The position numbers and the translations under genes are program-made. Shown here one piece after another: positions 53,168 to 62,725 of a stretch of 64,000 bases of DNA; the first letter of the stretch is position 1, and each line of letters starts with the position of its first letter. Source of the stretch: Urbifossiella limnaea (GTDB taxonomy: Bacteria > Planctomycetota > Planctomycetia > Gemmatales > Gemmataceae); NCBI RefSeq assembly GCF_007747215.1, contig NZ_CP036273.1:6680322-6744321 (forward strand), read 5' to 3'. The notes under the pieces were generated by a model. It searched no databases and was not told where the DNA came from. It worked only from the letters and a program-made list of their open reading frames with translations.

Positions 53168-53905
53168 ATGCCCGACCCCGCCCCGCCGTCCGCGTGCGTC
53201 GTCCTCGTCCCGGTCGGCGGGGCCATCGACCCCGGGTGTGACGACGCCCTCCGCGAACTGGAGCGCCGCGGGCACCCGGTGTGGCGGGTCCGTGGGTACT
53301 CGGCCGTGGACGCCGCCCGCAACCAGATGGCCACCGACGCCCTCGCCCAGGGCTACGACGAGCTCATGTGGATCGACTCGGACGTGGTGTTCGACCCGGC
53401 GGACGTGGGGCGGCTGCGCGCGCACGGGCTGCCGTTCACGTGCGGGCTGTACCCGAAGAAGGGGCCGCGGCAGTTCGCGTGCGAATTCCTCCCCGGCACC
53501 CCCGCCGTCCGGTTCGGGGTGAATGGGGGCTTGGTGGAGGTGCGGTACTGCGGGTTCGGCTTCACCCACGTCCGCCGGGAGGTGTTCGACGCCGTCCGGA
53601 TGCACCACCGCCTGCCGACGTGCAACCAGCGGTTCGGTTCACTCCTGGTGCCGTACTTCGAGCCCCTGAGCATTCCTGAGCACGGCGGGCGGTGGTCGCT
53701 GTCGGAGGACTACGCCTTCTGCGAGCGCGCCCGGCAGGCCGGGTTCGCGCCCGTCGCCGACACGCGCGTCCGGCTGTGGCACGTCGGCCCGTACCGGTAC
53801 GGGTGGGAGGATGCCGGCAGCCCGAAGGATCGCTACGCCGACTACACCTTCCACCTCCCCGGGCCGCCGGCCGGCGACGCGCGCCCGAGCGACGCGAACG
53901 GTTAG
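53168..53905 (+). CDS. Glycosyltransferase-like protein, cassette B (no methyltransferase)
   Basis: 245 residues from ATG 53168. Nearly identical to the first ~228 residues of the cassette A protein, including 'ELMWIDSDVVFDPADVG' and 'GPYRYGWEDAG', but it ends 'GPPAGDARPSDANG' without linker or methyltransferase. Either the methyltransferase was gained in A or lost in B. It may glycosylate the RHS protein encoded downstream; no direct evidence. 53906-54123 has no gene and no clear terminator. Confidence 0.7.
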   Translation: MPDPAPPSACVVLVPVGGAIDPGCDDALRELERRGHPVWRVRGYSAVDAARNQMATDALAQGYDELMWIDSDVVFDPADVGRLRAHGLPFTCGLYPKKGPRQFACEFLPGTPAVRFGVNGGLVEVRYCGFGFTHVRREVFDAVRMHHRLPTCNQRFGSLLVPYFEPLSIPEHGGRWSLSEDYAFCERARQAGFAPVADTRVRLWHVGPYRYGWEDAGSPKDRYADYTFHLPGPPAGDARPSDANG

Positions 53906-54123
53906 GACGAGCCCGCTCCCTTTCGCCGACACGCGAGCTTCCCGTCCGGCGCTCGGATTTCGTGTCCGAGTCCGCCGCCCGGCCTCGTTCATCCATGCAG
54001 GAAGTCACTTTTTTCGTCGCCCCCACTGGCTCGTCCGGACGGGGGTCAGGGGGGTGGTATTCGCCCGACCCAGTCGCGAGCCGGAAATCCCGCGAAATCA
54101 GCGCAACACGAACCGGATTGTTG

Positions 54124-54271
54124 TTGACAGCACGCACGCGCCCGGGTGAAATCGCCCCACAAATAGCGCGATTCGCGCGAGCGTTCGGGCAGTTGCTACA
54201 ACTGTTCAACCGACCGAGTCTCGCCGATCGCCGACGGTCGTCCTCCCGAGTCTCCCGCGGGAATCGCCCCC
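54124..54271 (+). promoter_or_regulatory. Putative promoter and conserved leader of RHS gene B
   Basis: TTGACA at 54124-54129 and the pre-start block CTCCCGAGTCTCCCGCGGGAA (54243-54263) match the corresponding sequences in cassette A at similar distances from the start codon, while much of the sequence between has diverged. Confidence 0.4.
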
Positions 54272-57200
54272 ATGCCCGTCCCGGCCGCCTACTCCCGGTT
54301 CGCCCGCCTCCTCGCCCTCCGCGACTGGCTGGCCGAGGCGTTCGCCCGCCGCCCCACCACCCCCGGCGCGAAGCTCGCCGCCGAGGCGCTGGAGGACCGC
54401 GTCGTCCCCGCCGGCCGGCCCCTGGAACTGCCCGTCATCTACGCCGGGGCGGGCGAGAACATGCTCCCGACGGTCAAGGCGTACAACGCCGAGACGGGGG
54501 CGCTGAACTTCGAGCGGCAGGCCTACGAGCCCGGGTTCCGCGGCGGCGTCCGCGTCGCCGTCGCCGACTTCACCGGCGACGGCTACCCCGACGTGGTCGT
54601 CGCCCCCGGCGCCGGCGGTGGGCCGCGGGCCCGCGTCCTCGACGGGAAGAGCGGGACCCAGATCCCCGGCCCGCTCGGCAGCTTCTGGGCCTACGACCGC
54701 GCGTTCACCGGCGGGGTCCACGTGGCCGCCGCCGACGTGGACGGCGACCACACCCCGGACGTGGTCACGGCCGCCGGCCCGGGCGGCGGGCCGCACGTCC
54801 GGGTGTTCAGCGGCGCGACCGGGGCGGTCATTGCCGACTTCTTCGCCCTCGACCCCGACTTCCGCGGCGGCATCACCGTGGCCGCGGCCGACCTGACCGG
54901 CGACGGGCGGGCGGAGATCGCCGTCGGGGCCGGGGCCGGGGGCGGGCCGCGGGTCAAGGTGTACGACCCGACGACGTGGCAGCCGGTCGCCGGCCCGCTG
55001 GGCTCGTTCTTCGCGTTCGACTCGGCGTTCCGCGGGGGCGTGTTCGTCTCGGCCGACTCGCTGGCCGGTGACTACGACGCCGACGGCACGCCAGACCTGG
55101 CGGTCGGGTCGGGGTTGGGGATGGCCGGCACGGTGACGGTGCTGAGCGGCGCGACCGGCGACGTGCTCCGGACGTTCGAGCCGTTCGGGGCGGGGTTCAC
55201 CGGCGGGGTCCGGGTAGCATTGGCATATGTTGACGATGATGAGTTCGCCGACGTGGTGGCCGGGACCGGGCCGGGGGTGGCGGCGACCGTCGGGGTGTTC
55301 TCCGGGGCGACCGGCACGCAGCTCGCCGGGGCGCCGGGGGAGTACACGCCGTTCGGGACGGGCACGACCGCCCGCGGCGGGGTCTACCTGGCCGCGAGCA
55401 ACGACCCGACGGTCATCACCGTCGGGCTGAACCACTCCGACGGCTTCGAGGCGGCCGAGGCGGGCTCGCCCGGCACGTACTTCCGGCTCGACCCGAGCAC
55501 GTCCCCGTCCTCCCCGGTCACCATCTACTACACGGTCGGCGGGACGGCCACCGGCGGGACCGACTACACCGGCCTGTCGAGCGGGTCGGCGACGATCTAC
55601 CCCGGGTACGGGACCGTGTTCCTCACGTTCAACGTGGTGGACGACACCGACGACGAGCCGGACGAGACGATCGTCGTGACCATCACCTCGGTCACCGGCG
55701 GGGCGTCGATCGGGTCGCCCTCGACCATCACGTACACCCTGAAGGACGACGACGCCACCTCGCCCCCGCCGCCGCCGCCGCCCCCGCCCCCGCCGGCGTC
55801 GATCGGCGACGTGGTGTACTACGACACCGACCACGACGGCACCCAGGACCACTGCGAGCCGGGGGTCGCCGAGGTGCCCGTCACCCTGTCCGGGGGCGGG
55901 CTCGGGTCGCCGCTCAACACGACCACCGACGCCCTCGGCCGGTACACGTTCGACGGGCTAGCGGCCGGGACGTACACCGTCACCTTCACCGGCCCGTCCG
56001 GGGCCACGTTCACCACCCCGTCCCCCGGCTACGTGGCCGTCGCCGTCACCGCCGGGCAGCACGACACGACCGCCGACGCCGGCTTCTACGACTCCCGCGC
56101 GGCCGCGACCGTGGCGGTGACGATGTCCACCGCCGCGGCGGTCGTCAACCAGCGGGTGTTCTTCAAGGCGGCCGTGTCCGGCTCGTCCGGCTCCCCGACC
56201 GGGACGGTGACGTTCTCGGCCGAGGTGGGCGGCGAGGAAGTCGTTCTCGGGTCGGCCGATCTCGACGGCGGCGAGGCCACCGTCTCGACCGACCGCCTCC
56301 CGGCCGGCGAGTACACCCTCAAGGCGACCTACTCCGGGAACGGGACTTACGCCCCCGAGGGGGAGTGTTCCGACCTGGACGTGGTCGAAGACCCGTTCGG
56401 CCCGGACCAGGGGTGCGGGTGCGGGTGTGCGCCGGACCCGGTCGGCTCGCCGCCGGGCGAAGCCCCGCCGCCGGCGGCCACGACCTCGGTCGCCGGGGTC
56501 GGGTTCGCGGCGGGGGAGGCGCGGGTGACCGGCCCGGGGGTGGCGACCAACGGGTTCGGCGGTGGCTGGCTCGGGACCGCGGTGTCGTGGGCGAGCGGGG
56601 CCGGGTTCGGCGACGACTCGGTCGGGAGCGGGGCGGTCGGCGGGGTGACCCCCCGGCTGGTGTTCCGGAACGGCGACACGTCCGTCGCCCTCGTGTCGCC
56701 CGCGGAGTGTACCGTCCGCACGTTCGACGTCGACACCGACGGCGTCTACCACGAGCGCGGGGGCGGGTCGGCGACGCTCGTCCACAACGCCGGCGACGGC
56801 CGGTACTACGCCACCGACGGGGCGGGCGGGGCGTTCACCTTCTTCGACTTCACCGACCCCGACGACCGCGGCGGGCAGCTGGAGGCGATGACCGACGCCG
56901 CCGGGAACGAGGTGACGGTCACCGACTGGAGCGCGGCCGGGTTCCCGACGGAAGTCGAGCGGACCACGGGGTCCGGGGGGTCGCTCGTCGCCGAGCGCGT
57001 CGTCACCACCGTCGCCACGTCCGGCGCCGACGCTGGCCGGGTGACGGCGGTGACGCTGGAGCGGAAGTTCGGCGCCGGCTCCTACGCGGCGGTCCGGTCG
57101 GTCGAGTACGCCTACCACCAGACCGGCTCGGACGCCGGCCCGGCGGGCGCCCTGCGCACGATCACGGAGAAGGACGCCGCCGGGACGGCGACCGGGACGA

Positions 57201-60200
57201 CGTACTACCGGTATGGCACGACCGGCGACGCGGCGGGGCTGATGACGTTCGCGTTCGGCCCGGCCGCGTTCGAGCGGCTGGTGGCGGCCGAGGGGTCGGC
57301 CGTGGACGACCTGACGGACGGGGAGGTCGAGGACTACGCGGACAAGGCGCTGACCTACGACACCGAGGGGCGGGTCGAGACCGTCACCGACGCCGCGGCC
57401 GGGTGCTCGGTCTGCTCGGGCGGGCAGGGCGAGTTCGGGTACGACTACGCGGAGAACCCGGTCGCGGGGCTGCGCGGGCCGAACGTGTGGGCGTACAAGA
57501 CCGTCGAGACGCTGCCGGACGGGAACACCAACACGGTGTACACGGACGCCGCCGGGCGGGTCATGCTGAAGGTGTACACCGACACCACGACCGACCAGGA
57601 GTGGATGTGGTTTACCCGGTACGACGACCAGGGGCGGGCGGTGCTGACGGCCGGGCCGGACGGGGTGACGGGGTTCGACGAGGCCTACCCCGACCTGGTC
57701 GGGTACTCCGGCGGCGACGCCGAGTACCTGGCGGACGACGTGGGGCTGTTCGCCCTCACCGACTACGCCGACACTACGACGGCCACGTCGAGCGTGGCGG
57801 GTGACGCGGCCGGGCGGGTGCGAGGGACGGCGCTTCTCCGCGGCGAGCTCGGCGACCCGGTGCCGCAGGCGGGGTTCACCTACCTGTCGCGGACGGTGGG
57901 CGGCGAGGAGCTGTTCTTCCCCGCGGAATCGACGGTGTACCGGAACGACGACGGGACGGGCGGGCAGACGACCACGACGACGTACACGTGGCAGGGGTCC
58001 ACGGCCCAGCCGGCGTCGGTGACGGTGACGAACCCGGTGGTGACGACCGGGCAAAACGGGTCGGGGTCGGCGACTGCCTCGACGACGGTGCACGACGGCT
58101 TCGGCCGGCCCGTGTGGATGAAGGACGCCGGCGGGTTCCTGACGTACACGGCCTACGACACGGCGACCGGCGCCGTAGTGAAGACCATCGCCGACGTGGA
58201 CACCACGCAGACGACCACGTTCAGCGGGCTGCCGTCGGGCTGGTCCACCCCGTCCGGCGGCGGGCTCCACATGACGACCACCATTGAGGTGGACGACCGC
58301 GGCCGGGCGACGAAGGTGACGCACCCGGGGGGGCGGGTGGACTACACGGTGTATGACGACGACGACCACGAGACGCGGTACTACCCCGGCTGGAACAGCA
58401 CCACCAACACCCCGACCGGGCGGACGGTGGTGAGCCGCGAGGATTTGGCGGGCGGGTACACCGAATACCTTACCATGTCCGCGGCCCCCGCCGTGTCGTC
58501 CGGCCGGCCGACCGGCGCCGAATCCGTCTCCGCGGTGCAGTCGCTGTCGCGCAGTTATGTCAACGACGCGGGCCAGGTGATCCACAGCGACGCCTACTAC
58601 GACCTGGGCGGGCTCACCTACTCCGCGTCCGCGACGCTCGGCACCGAGGGCGTGAACTTCCTCCGCACCCGCTACGCCTACGACCAGCAGGGCCGGCCGA
58701 ACAAGACGGTGAGCCCGGCCGGGACGATCACGCGGACGGTGTCTGACGGACAGGGGCGGGTGGTGAGCGAGTGGGTGGGGACGAACGACACGCCCGTGTC
58801 GGGGTACTGGAGCCCGACGAACGCGGCCGGGATGGTGAAGGTGCGCGAGTACCAGTACGACGGCGGCGGGGTCGGCGACGGCAACCTCACCCGCGTAACC
58901 GAGTACCCGGGGCTGGGCGCCGCGGCGCGGGTGAGCGAGACGTACTACGACTGGCGGAACCGGGCGGTGGCGACGAAGGCCGGCGTCGAGTCGTCCGAGT
59001 CCACAGCGGTCAACCGGCCGATCACCTACACCGACTACGACAACCTCGGCCACGCCGTCCGCACCCGGCTGTACGACGGCGACGCGGCCACCGTCACGAG
59101 TACCGACGGGGTGCCGACCGCGCCGTCGTCGTCGCTGCTACGCGCCCAGTCCGAGGCCAGCACCGACGAGCTGGGCCGGGTGTACCGCACCGACACGTTC
59201 AGCGTCGATCCGTCGAGCGGGAGCGTCGGGAGCTACACGCTGAACGCGCAGACGTGGTATGATGCGCGCGGGCTGGTGGTGAAATCGACATCCCCCGGCG
59301 GGCTGGTGTCGAAGGCCGCCTACGACGGGCTCGGCCGGGCGACCATCAGCTACCTGACCGACGGCGGCGGGGACAGTGCCTACGCGGACGCCGACGACGT
59401 GACGGGCGACACCGTGCTGACGCAATCGGAAACGACCTACGACACCGCCGGGAACACGACCCTGAGCGTGACCCGCGAGCGGTTCCACGACGCCACCGGG
59501 ACGGGTGCGCTCGGGAGCCCGTCGTCGGGCGTCGGCGCCCGCGTGTCCTATGCGGCGACCTACTACGACGGCGCGAACCGGCCGGTGGCGGCGGTGAACG
59601 TCGGCACGAACGGCGGGTCGGCGTGGTCGCAGCCGGGGTCGGTGCCGAGCCGATCCGACACGGTGCTGGTGACGAGCGTCGAGTACGCGGCCGACGCGGT
59701 GCAGACGGTGCGGCTGACCGGTGCCCCGACCGGTGGCACGTTCACCCTCACCTTCGGCGGGTCCACCACGTCCGGGCTGGCGTACAACGCTTCGGCCGCG
59801 ACCGTGCAGACGGCACTGGCCGGGCTGACCTCGGTCGGCAGCGGGAATGTGGTGGTGACGGCGGCGACCGGCGGCGGGTACTCGGTGCGCTTCGCCGGGT
59901 CGCTGGCCGGCCAGTACCAGGCGCGGCTGACGACGAGCGGGGCGTCGCTGACCGGCGGCACGTCGCCCGGCGTGGCGGTGGCGACGGTGTCGCTCGGCGG
60001 CGACGTGGGGCGGGCGGCGGCGACCACCGACCCGGCCGGGCGGGTGGCGCGGACGTATGCCGACGCCCTCGGCCGGACGCTCCAAACGGTCGAGAACTTC
60101 ACCGACGGCGCGGTCACCGACACGTCGAACAAGACGACGCTGTACGGGTACGGCGCGGCGGGGATGACGAGCCTGACGGCGGCGCTGACCGGCGGCGGCG

Positions 60201-61315
60201 GACAGACGACGGCGTGGGTGTACGGGGTGACCACCGTCGGCGGCAGCGGCCTCGACTCCTACGACCTCGTCGGCGCGACCCGGTGGCCGGACGCCTCGAC
60301 CGGCGCGGCCAGCTCGGCCGAGCAGGAGGCGGTGACGGTGAACGCGCTGGGGCAGACCGTAACCAGCACCGACCGCAACGGCACGACACACAAGCTGAGC
60401 TACGACGTGGTCGGCCGGCTGACGATCGACGCCGTGACGACACTGGGCGGCGGGTCCGGGTCGGGGAGCGGGAGTGGCTCGGGGAGCGGCAGCGGGTCCG
60501 GGTCGGGCTCGGGGAGTGGCAGCGGCAGCGGTAGCGGGTCGGGGGTGGACGGGGCGGTGCGGCGGATCGAGACGGGGTACGACGGGCAGGGAAACCCGTA
60601 CCTCGTGACCAGCTACGACGCCCCGACCGGCGGGTCGGCGGTGAACCAGGTGCGGCGCGGGTACAACGGGCTCGGCCAGCTCACGACCGAGTGGCAGGCG
60701 CACTCCGGCACGGTGAACACGTCCACGACGCCGGCGGTGACGTACACGTACTCGGCGATGCCGAGCGGGGCCAACCACAGCCGGCTGACGGCGATGACGT
60801 ACCCCTCGGGGTACAGCGTCGGGTACAGCTACGCCAGCGGGCTGGACGCCACGATCAGCCGGCTGTCGGCGCTGACGGACACGTCGGGGACGCTGGAGGC
60901 GTACACGTACCTGGGGCTGGGGACGGTCGTGGTGCGGTCGCACCCGCAGCCGGACCTCGACCTGACCTACGTGAAGCGGTCGGGCGAGTCGAATGGCGAC
61001 GCGGGTGACCCGTACTCCGGCCTCGACCGGTTCGGCCGGGTGGTCGACCAGCGTTGGGTGGACGGCAGCTCGGGCACGGCCCTCGACCGCTTCCAGTACG
61101 GGTACGACCGGGCCGGGAACCGCCTGTACCGCGACAACCTCGTCAACACCGCGTTCGGCGAGCTGTACGCCTACGACGGGCTGAACCAGCTCACGTCCTT
61201 CGACCGCGGCACGCTGAACTCGGGGAAGACGGGGCTGACGGGGGCGGCGTCGCGGGGCCAGGACTGGGACTTCGACGCGGTGGGGAACTGGGACGGGATC
61301 GACGTGGACGGGTGA
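54272..61315 (+). CDS. RHS giant protein B, main segment
   Basis: 2347 residues to the false stop at 61313-61315. Order: 'LAAEALEDRVVPAGRPLELP' (~37-56); FG-GAP/VCBS propeller (~60-390); a Calx-beta domain ('YTVGGTATGGTDYTGLSSGS' ... 'DDTDDEPDETIVVTITSV'); a Pro linker; an SdrD_B-like domain ('IGDVVYYDTDHDGTQDHCEP'); a Big_3-like domain; a Cys-rich 'DQGCGCGCAPDPVG'; then YD/RHS repeats with 'AGCSVCSGGQGEFGYDY' and a Gly-Ser linker at 60448. The Calx-beta and SdrD_B domains are absent from copy A. The real protein continues at 61312 after restoring one G in GGG (61310-61312), for about 2,790 residues. Confidence 0.85.
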   Translation: MPVPAAYSRFARLLALRDWLAEAFARRPTTPGAKLAAEALEDRVVPAGRPLELPVIYAGAGENMLPTVKAYNAETGALNFERQAYEPGFRGGVRVAVADFTGDGYPDVVVAPGAGGGPRARVLDGKSGTQIPGPLGSFWAYDRAFTGGVHVAAADVDGDHTPDVVTAAGPGGGPHVRVFSGATGAVIADFFALDPDFRGGITVAAADLTGDGRAEIAVGAGAGGGPRVKVYDPTTWQPVAGPLGSFFAFDSAFRGGVFVSADSLAGDYDADGTPDLAVGSGLGMAGTVTVLSGATGDVLRTFEPFGAGFTGGVRVALAYVDDDEFADVVAGTGPGVAATVGVFSGATGTQLAGAPGEYTPFGTGTTARGGVYLAASNDPTVITVGLNHSDGFEAAEAGSPGTYFRLDPSTSPSSPVTIYYTVGGTATGGTDYTGLSSGSATIYPGYGTVFLTFNVVDDTDDEPDETIVVTITSVTGGASIGSPSTITYTLKDDDATSPPPPPPPPPPPASIGDVVYYDTDHDGTQDHCEPGVAEVPVTLSGGGLGSPLNTTTDALGRYTFDGLAAGTYTVTFTGPSGATFTTPSPGYVAVAVTAGQHDTTADAGFYDSRAAATVAVTMSTAAAVVNQRVFFKAAVSGSSGSPTGTVTFSAEVGGEEVVLGSADLDGGEATVSTDRLPAGEYTLKATYSGNGTYAPEGECSDLDVVEDPFGPDQGCGCGCAPDPVGSPPGEAPPPAATTSVAGVGFAAGEARVTGPGVATNGFGGGWLGTAVSWASGAGFGDDSVGSGAVGGVTPRLVFRNGDTSVALVSPAECTVRTFDVDTDGVYHERGGGSATLVHNAGDGRYYATDGAGGAFTFFDFTDPDDRGGQLEAMTDAAGNEVTVTDWSAAGFPTEVERTTGSGGSLVAERVVTTVATSGADAGRVTAVTLERKFGAGSYAAVRSVEYAYHQTGSDAGPAGALRTITEKDAAGTATGTTYYRYGTTGDAAGLMTFAFGPAAFERLVAAEGSAVDDLTDGEVEDYADKALTYDTEGRVETVTDAAAGCSVCSGGQGEFGYDYAENPVAGLRGPNVWAYKTVETLPDGNTNTVYTDAAGRVMLKVYTDTTTDQEWMWFTRYDDQGRAVLTAGPDGVTGFDEAYPDLVGYSGGDAEYLADDVGLFALTDYADTTTATSSVAGDAAGRVRGTALLRGELGDPVPQAGFTYLSRTVGGEELFFPAESTVYRNDDGTGGQTTTTTYTWQGSTAQPASVTVTNPVVTTGQNGSGSATASTTVHDGFGRPVWMKDAGGFLTYTAYDTATGAVVKTIADVDTTQTTTFSGLPSGWSTPSGGGLHMTTTIEVDDRGRATKVTHPGGRVDYTVYDDDDHETRYYPGWNSTTNTPTGRTVVSREDLAGGYTEYLTMSAAPAVSSGRPTGAESVSAVQSLSRSYVNDAGQVIHSDAYYDLGGLTYSASATLGTEGVNFLRTRYAYDQQGRPNKTVSPAGTITRTVSDGQGRVVSEWVGTNDTPVSGYWSPTNAAGMVKVREYQYDGGGVGDGNLTRVTEYPGLGAAARVSETYYDWRNRAVATKAGVESSESTAVNRPITYTDYDNLGHAVRTRLYDGDAATVTSTDGVPTAPSSSLLRAQSEASTDELGRVYRTDTFSVDPSSGSVGSYTLNAQTWYDARGLVVKSTSPGGLVSKAAYDGLGRATISYLTDGGGDSAYADADDVTGDTVLTQSETTYDTAGNTTLSVTRERFHDATGTGALGSPSSGVGARVSYAATYYDGANRPVAAVNVGTNGGSAWSQPGSVPSRSDTVLVTSVEYAADAVQTVRLTGAPTGGTFTLTFGGSTTSGLAYNASAATVQTALAGLTSVGSGNVVVTAATGGGYSVRFAGSLAGQYQARLTTSGASLTGGTSPGVAVATVSLGGDVGRAAATTDPAGRVARTYADALGRTLQTVENFTDGAVTDTSNKTTLYGYGAAGMTSLTAALTGGGGQTTAWVYGVTTVGGSGLDSYDLVGATRWPDASTGAASSAEQEAVTVNALGQTVTSTDRNGTTHKLSYDVVGRLTIDAVTTLGGGSGSGSGSGSGSGSGSGSGSGSGSGSGSGSGVDGAVRRIETGYDGQGNPYLVTSYDAPTGGSAVNQVRRGYNGLGQLTTEWQAHSGTVNTSTTPAVTYTYSAMPSGANHSRLTAMTYPSGYSVGYSYASGLDATISRLSALTDTSGTLEAYTYLGLGTVVVRSHPQPDLDLTYVKRSGESNGDAGDPYSGLDRFGRVVDQRWVDGSSGTALDRFQYGYDRAGNRLYRDNLVNTAFGELYAYDGLNQLTSFDRGTLNSGKTGLTGAASRGQDWDFDAVGNWDGIDVDG
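60448..60543 (+). repeat. Gly-Ser coding repeat in RHS protein B
   Basis: About 15-16 Gly-Ser pairs with mixed codons, between 'VTTLGG' and 'GVDGAVRRIE'. At the same site RHS A has just 'LGSGVDGAVRRIE', so the repeat grew from a single Gly-Ser in copy B, whereas A carries its own repeat elsewhere. Confidence 0.85.
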
Positions 61316-62649
61316 CGCAGAGCCGCACGGCGAACGCGCAGAACGAGATCACGGGGATCGGCAGCCTGACGACGCCGACCTACGACGCGAACGGGAACAT
61401 GACCGGCGACGAGACGGGCCGGCGGTTCGTGTACGACGCCTGGAACCGGCTGGTGCGGGTGAAGAACGCGGGCGGGACGACGCTCGTGTCGTACAGCTAC
61501 GACGGGCGGAACCGTCGGGTGACCCGCAACGACGGCGCGACGACGGACCTGTACTACTCGGCGGCGTGGCAGGTGGTGGAGGAGGGCGTGGGCGGGGACG
61601 TGGCGGCGCGGCAGGTGTGGAGCCCGGTGTACGTGGACGCGCTGGTGCTCCGGGACCGGGATACGGACGCCGACGGGATGCCGGACGACGAGCGGCTGTG
61701 GGTGACGCAGGACGCCAACTGGAACGTGACGGCGGTGGTGGATGACAGTGGGGTCGTGGCCGAGCGGTTCGTCTACGACCCGTTTGGGGTGGCGACGATC
61801 TACAGCCCGAGCTACGGGGCGGTGCGGGCGACGAGCAACTACGCGTGGCGGTACGAGCACCAGGGGTTGTGGTATGACGCCACGAGCGGGTTGTACGATA
61901 GCCGACACCGGTGGTATAGTCCAACACTTGGGCGATTCGTATCTTTAGACCCAATCAAATATTCGTCAGGTGATATTAATTTATTTAGGTTTTCCGCCAA
62001 TAGCCCAATTACTCATCTCGACCCCACCGGCTTGACCACCATTGATGATGTCGAGGCGCTGTGGGAAGAGTTTCTTGATTCCAGTAATCAACACGTCTAC
62101 GACATGCTACTCGACGCAATTCTTCTGCTCGACGTGCCCATCCCGCCGCAACAGCTCCGGGGCGCTCTTGCCCGTATGAAAAACTCGTTGTTTGAGATTA
62201 CGACCCAGCATCCGGATAATCAATATTATGGCTTCATCGCGGCCTTTAACTGGATCATTTATAAGAATGAAATGGAGATTCGCTGGTTGCTTTTTCCTGG
62301 TATGGCAGCATCACTAAGTGAGCTGAGCCGGATCTACGTTGGTTCTACCTGCAGCGATTGCGACGCAATTGCGAAAGCTACCAACAGCAAGATAAGAGAG
62401 CTTGGGCATGATAATCCTGCCGTACGTGAAGCAGCGCAAGCATCTATTAGAAGTGATATCGATCTCTTTCTCATGAGCGGTAATAGGACCGGCATGAACT
62501 GTCTCATCAGAACATTGCTGCAAGCCCTCGGGTCGGCTACCAGCCCTGAGGTGGCACGTAGGTTGCGTGCGTTAACAAGGGGCCCAAGCTTCTATACGCC
62601 GACTCCGACTCCGCTTCCACCCGGGGACCGAGGAGTTCCTATCTTTTAG
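61312..62649 (+). CDS. RHS giant protein B, core end and variable C-terminal domain
   Basis: Begins 'VTQSRTANAQNEITGIGSLT' (RHS A: VTESRTANAQNE...), so it is the continuation after a one-base break; as an open frame it extends back to 61054 in shadow. The core closes with 'YSPTLGRFVSLDPIKYSSGD' and 'HLDPTGL' near 62020. The final ~205 residues are AT-richer, predicted mostly helical ('VEALWEEFLDSSNQHVYDML', 'GSTCSDCDAIAKATNSK') and unrelated to the A tip, ending in a Pro/Thr-rich tail. Candidate toxin domain by position; no catalytic motif recognised. Confidence 0.75.
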   Translation: MTQSRTANAQNEITGIGSLTTPTYDANGNMTGDETGRRFVYDAWNRLVRVKNAGGTTLVSYSYDGRNRRVTRNDGATTDLYYSAAWQVVEEGVGGDVAARQVWSPVYVDALVLRDRDTDADGMPDDERLWVTQDANWNVTAVVDDSGVVAERFVYDPFGVATIYSPSYGAVRATSNYAWRYEHQGLWYDATSGLYDSRHRWYSPTLGRFVSLDPIKYSSGDINLFRFSANSPITHLDPTGLTTIDDVEALWEEFLDSSNQHVYDMLLDAILLLDVPIPPQQLRGALARMKNSLFEITTQHPDNQYYGFIAAFNWIIYKNEMEIRWLLFPGMAASLSELSRIYVGSTCSDCDAIAKATNSKIRELGHDNPAVREAAQASIRSDIDLFLMSGNRTGMNCLIRTLLQALGSATSPEVARRLRALTRGPSFYTPTPTPLPPGDRGVPIF

Positions 62650-62725
62650 CGATATTCGCCAATGCCTGGATTTGTTGACCAAAACGCCAATCGCGCTACG
62701 CGTCACGCAAAGGGAGCAGTCAGAC

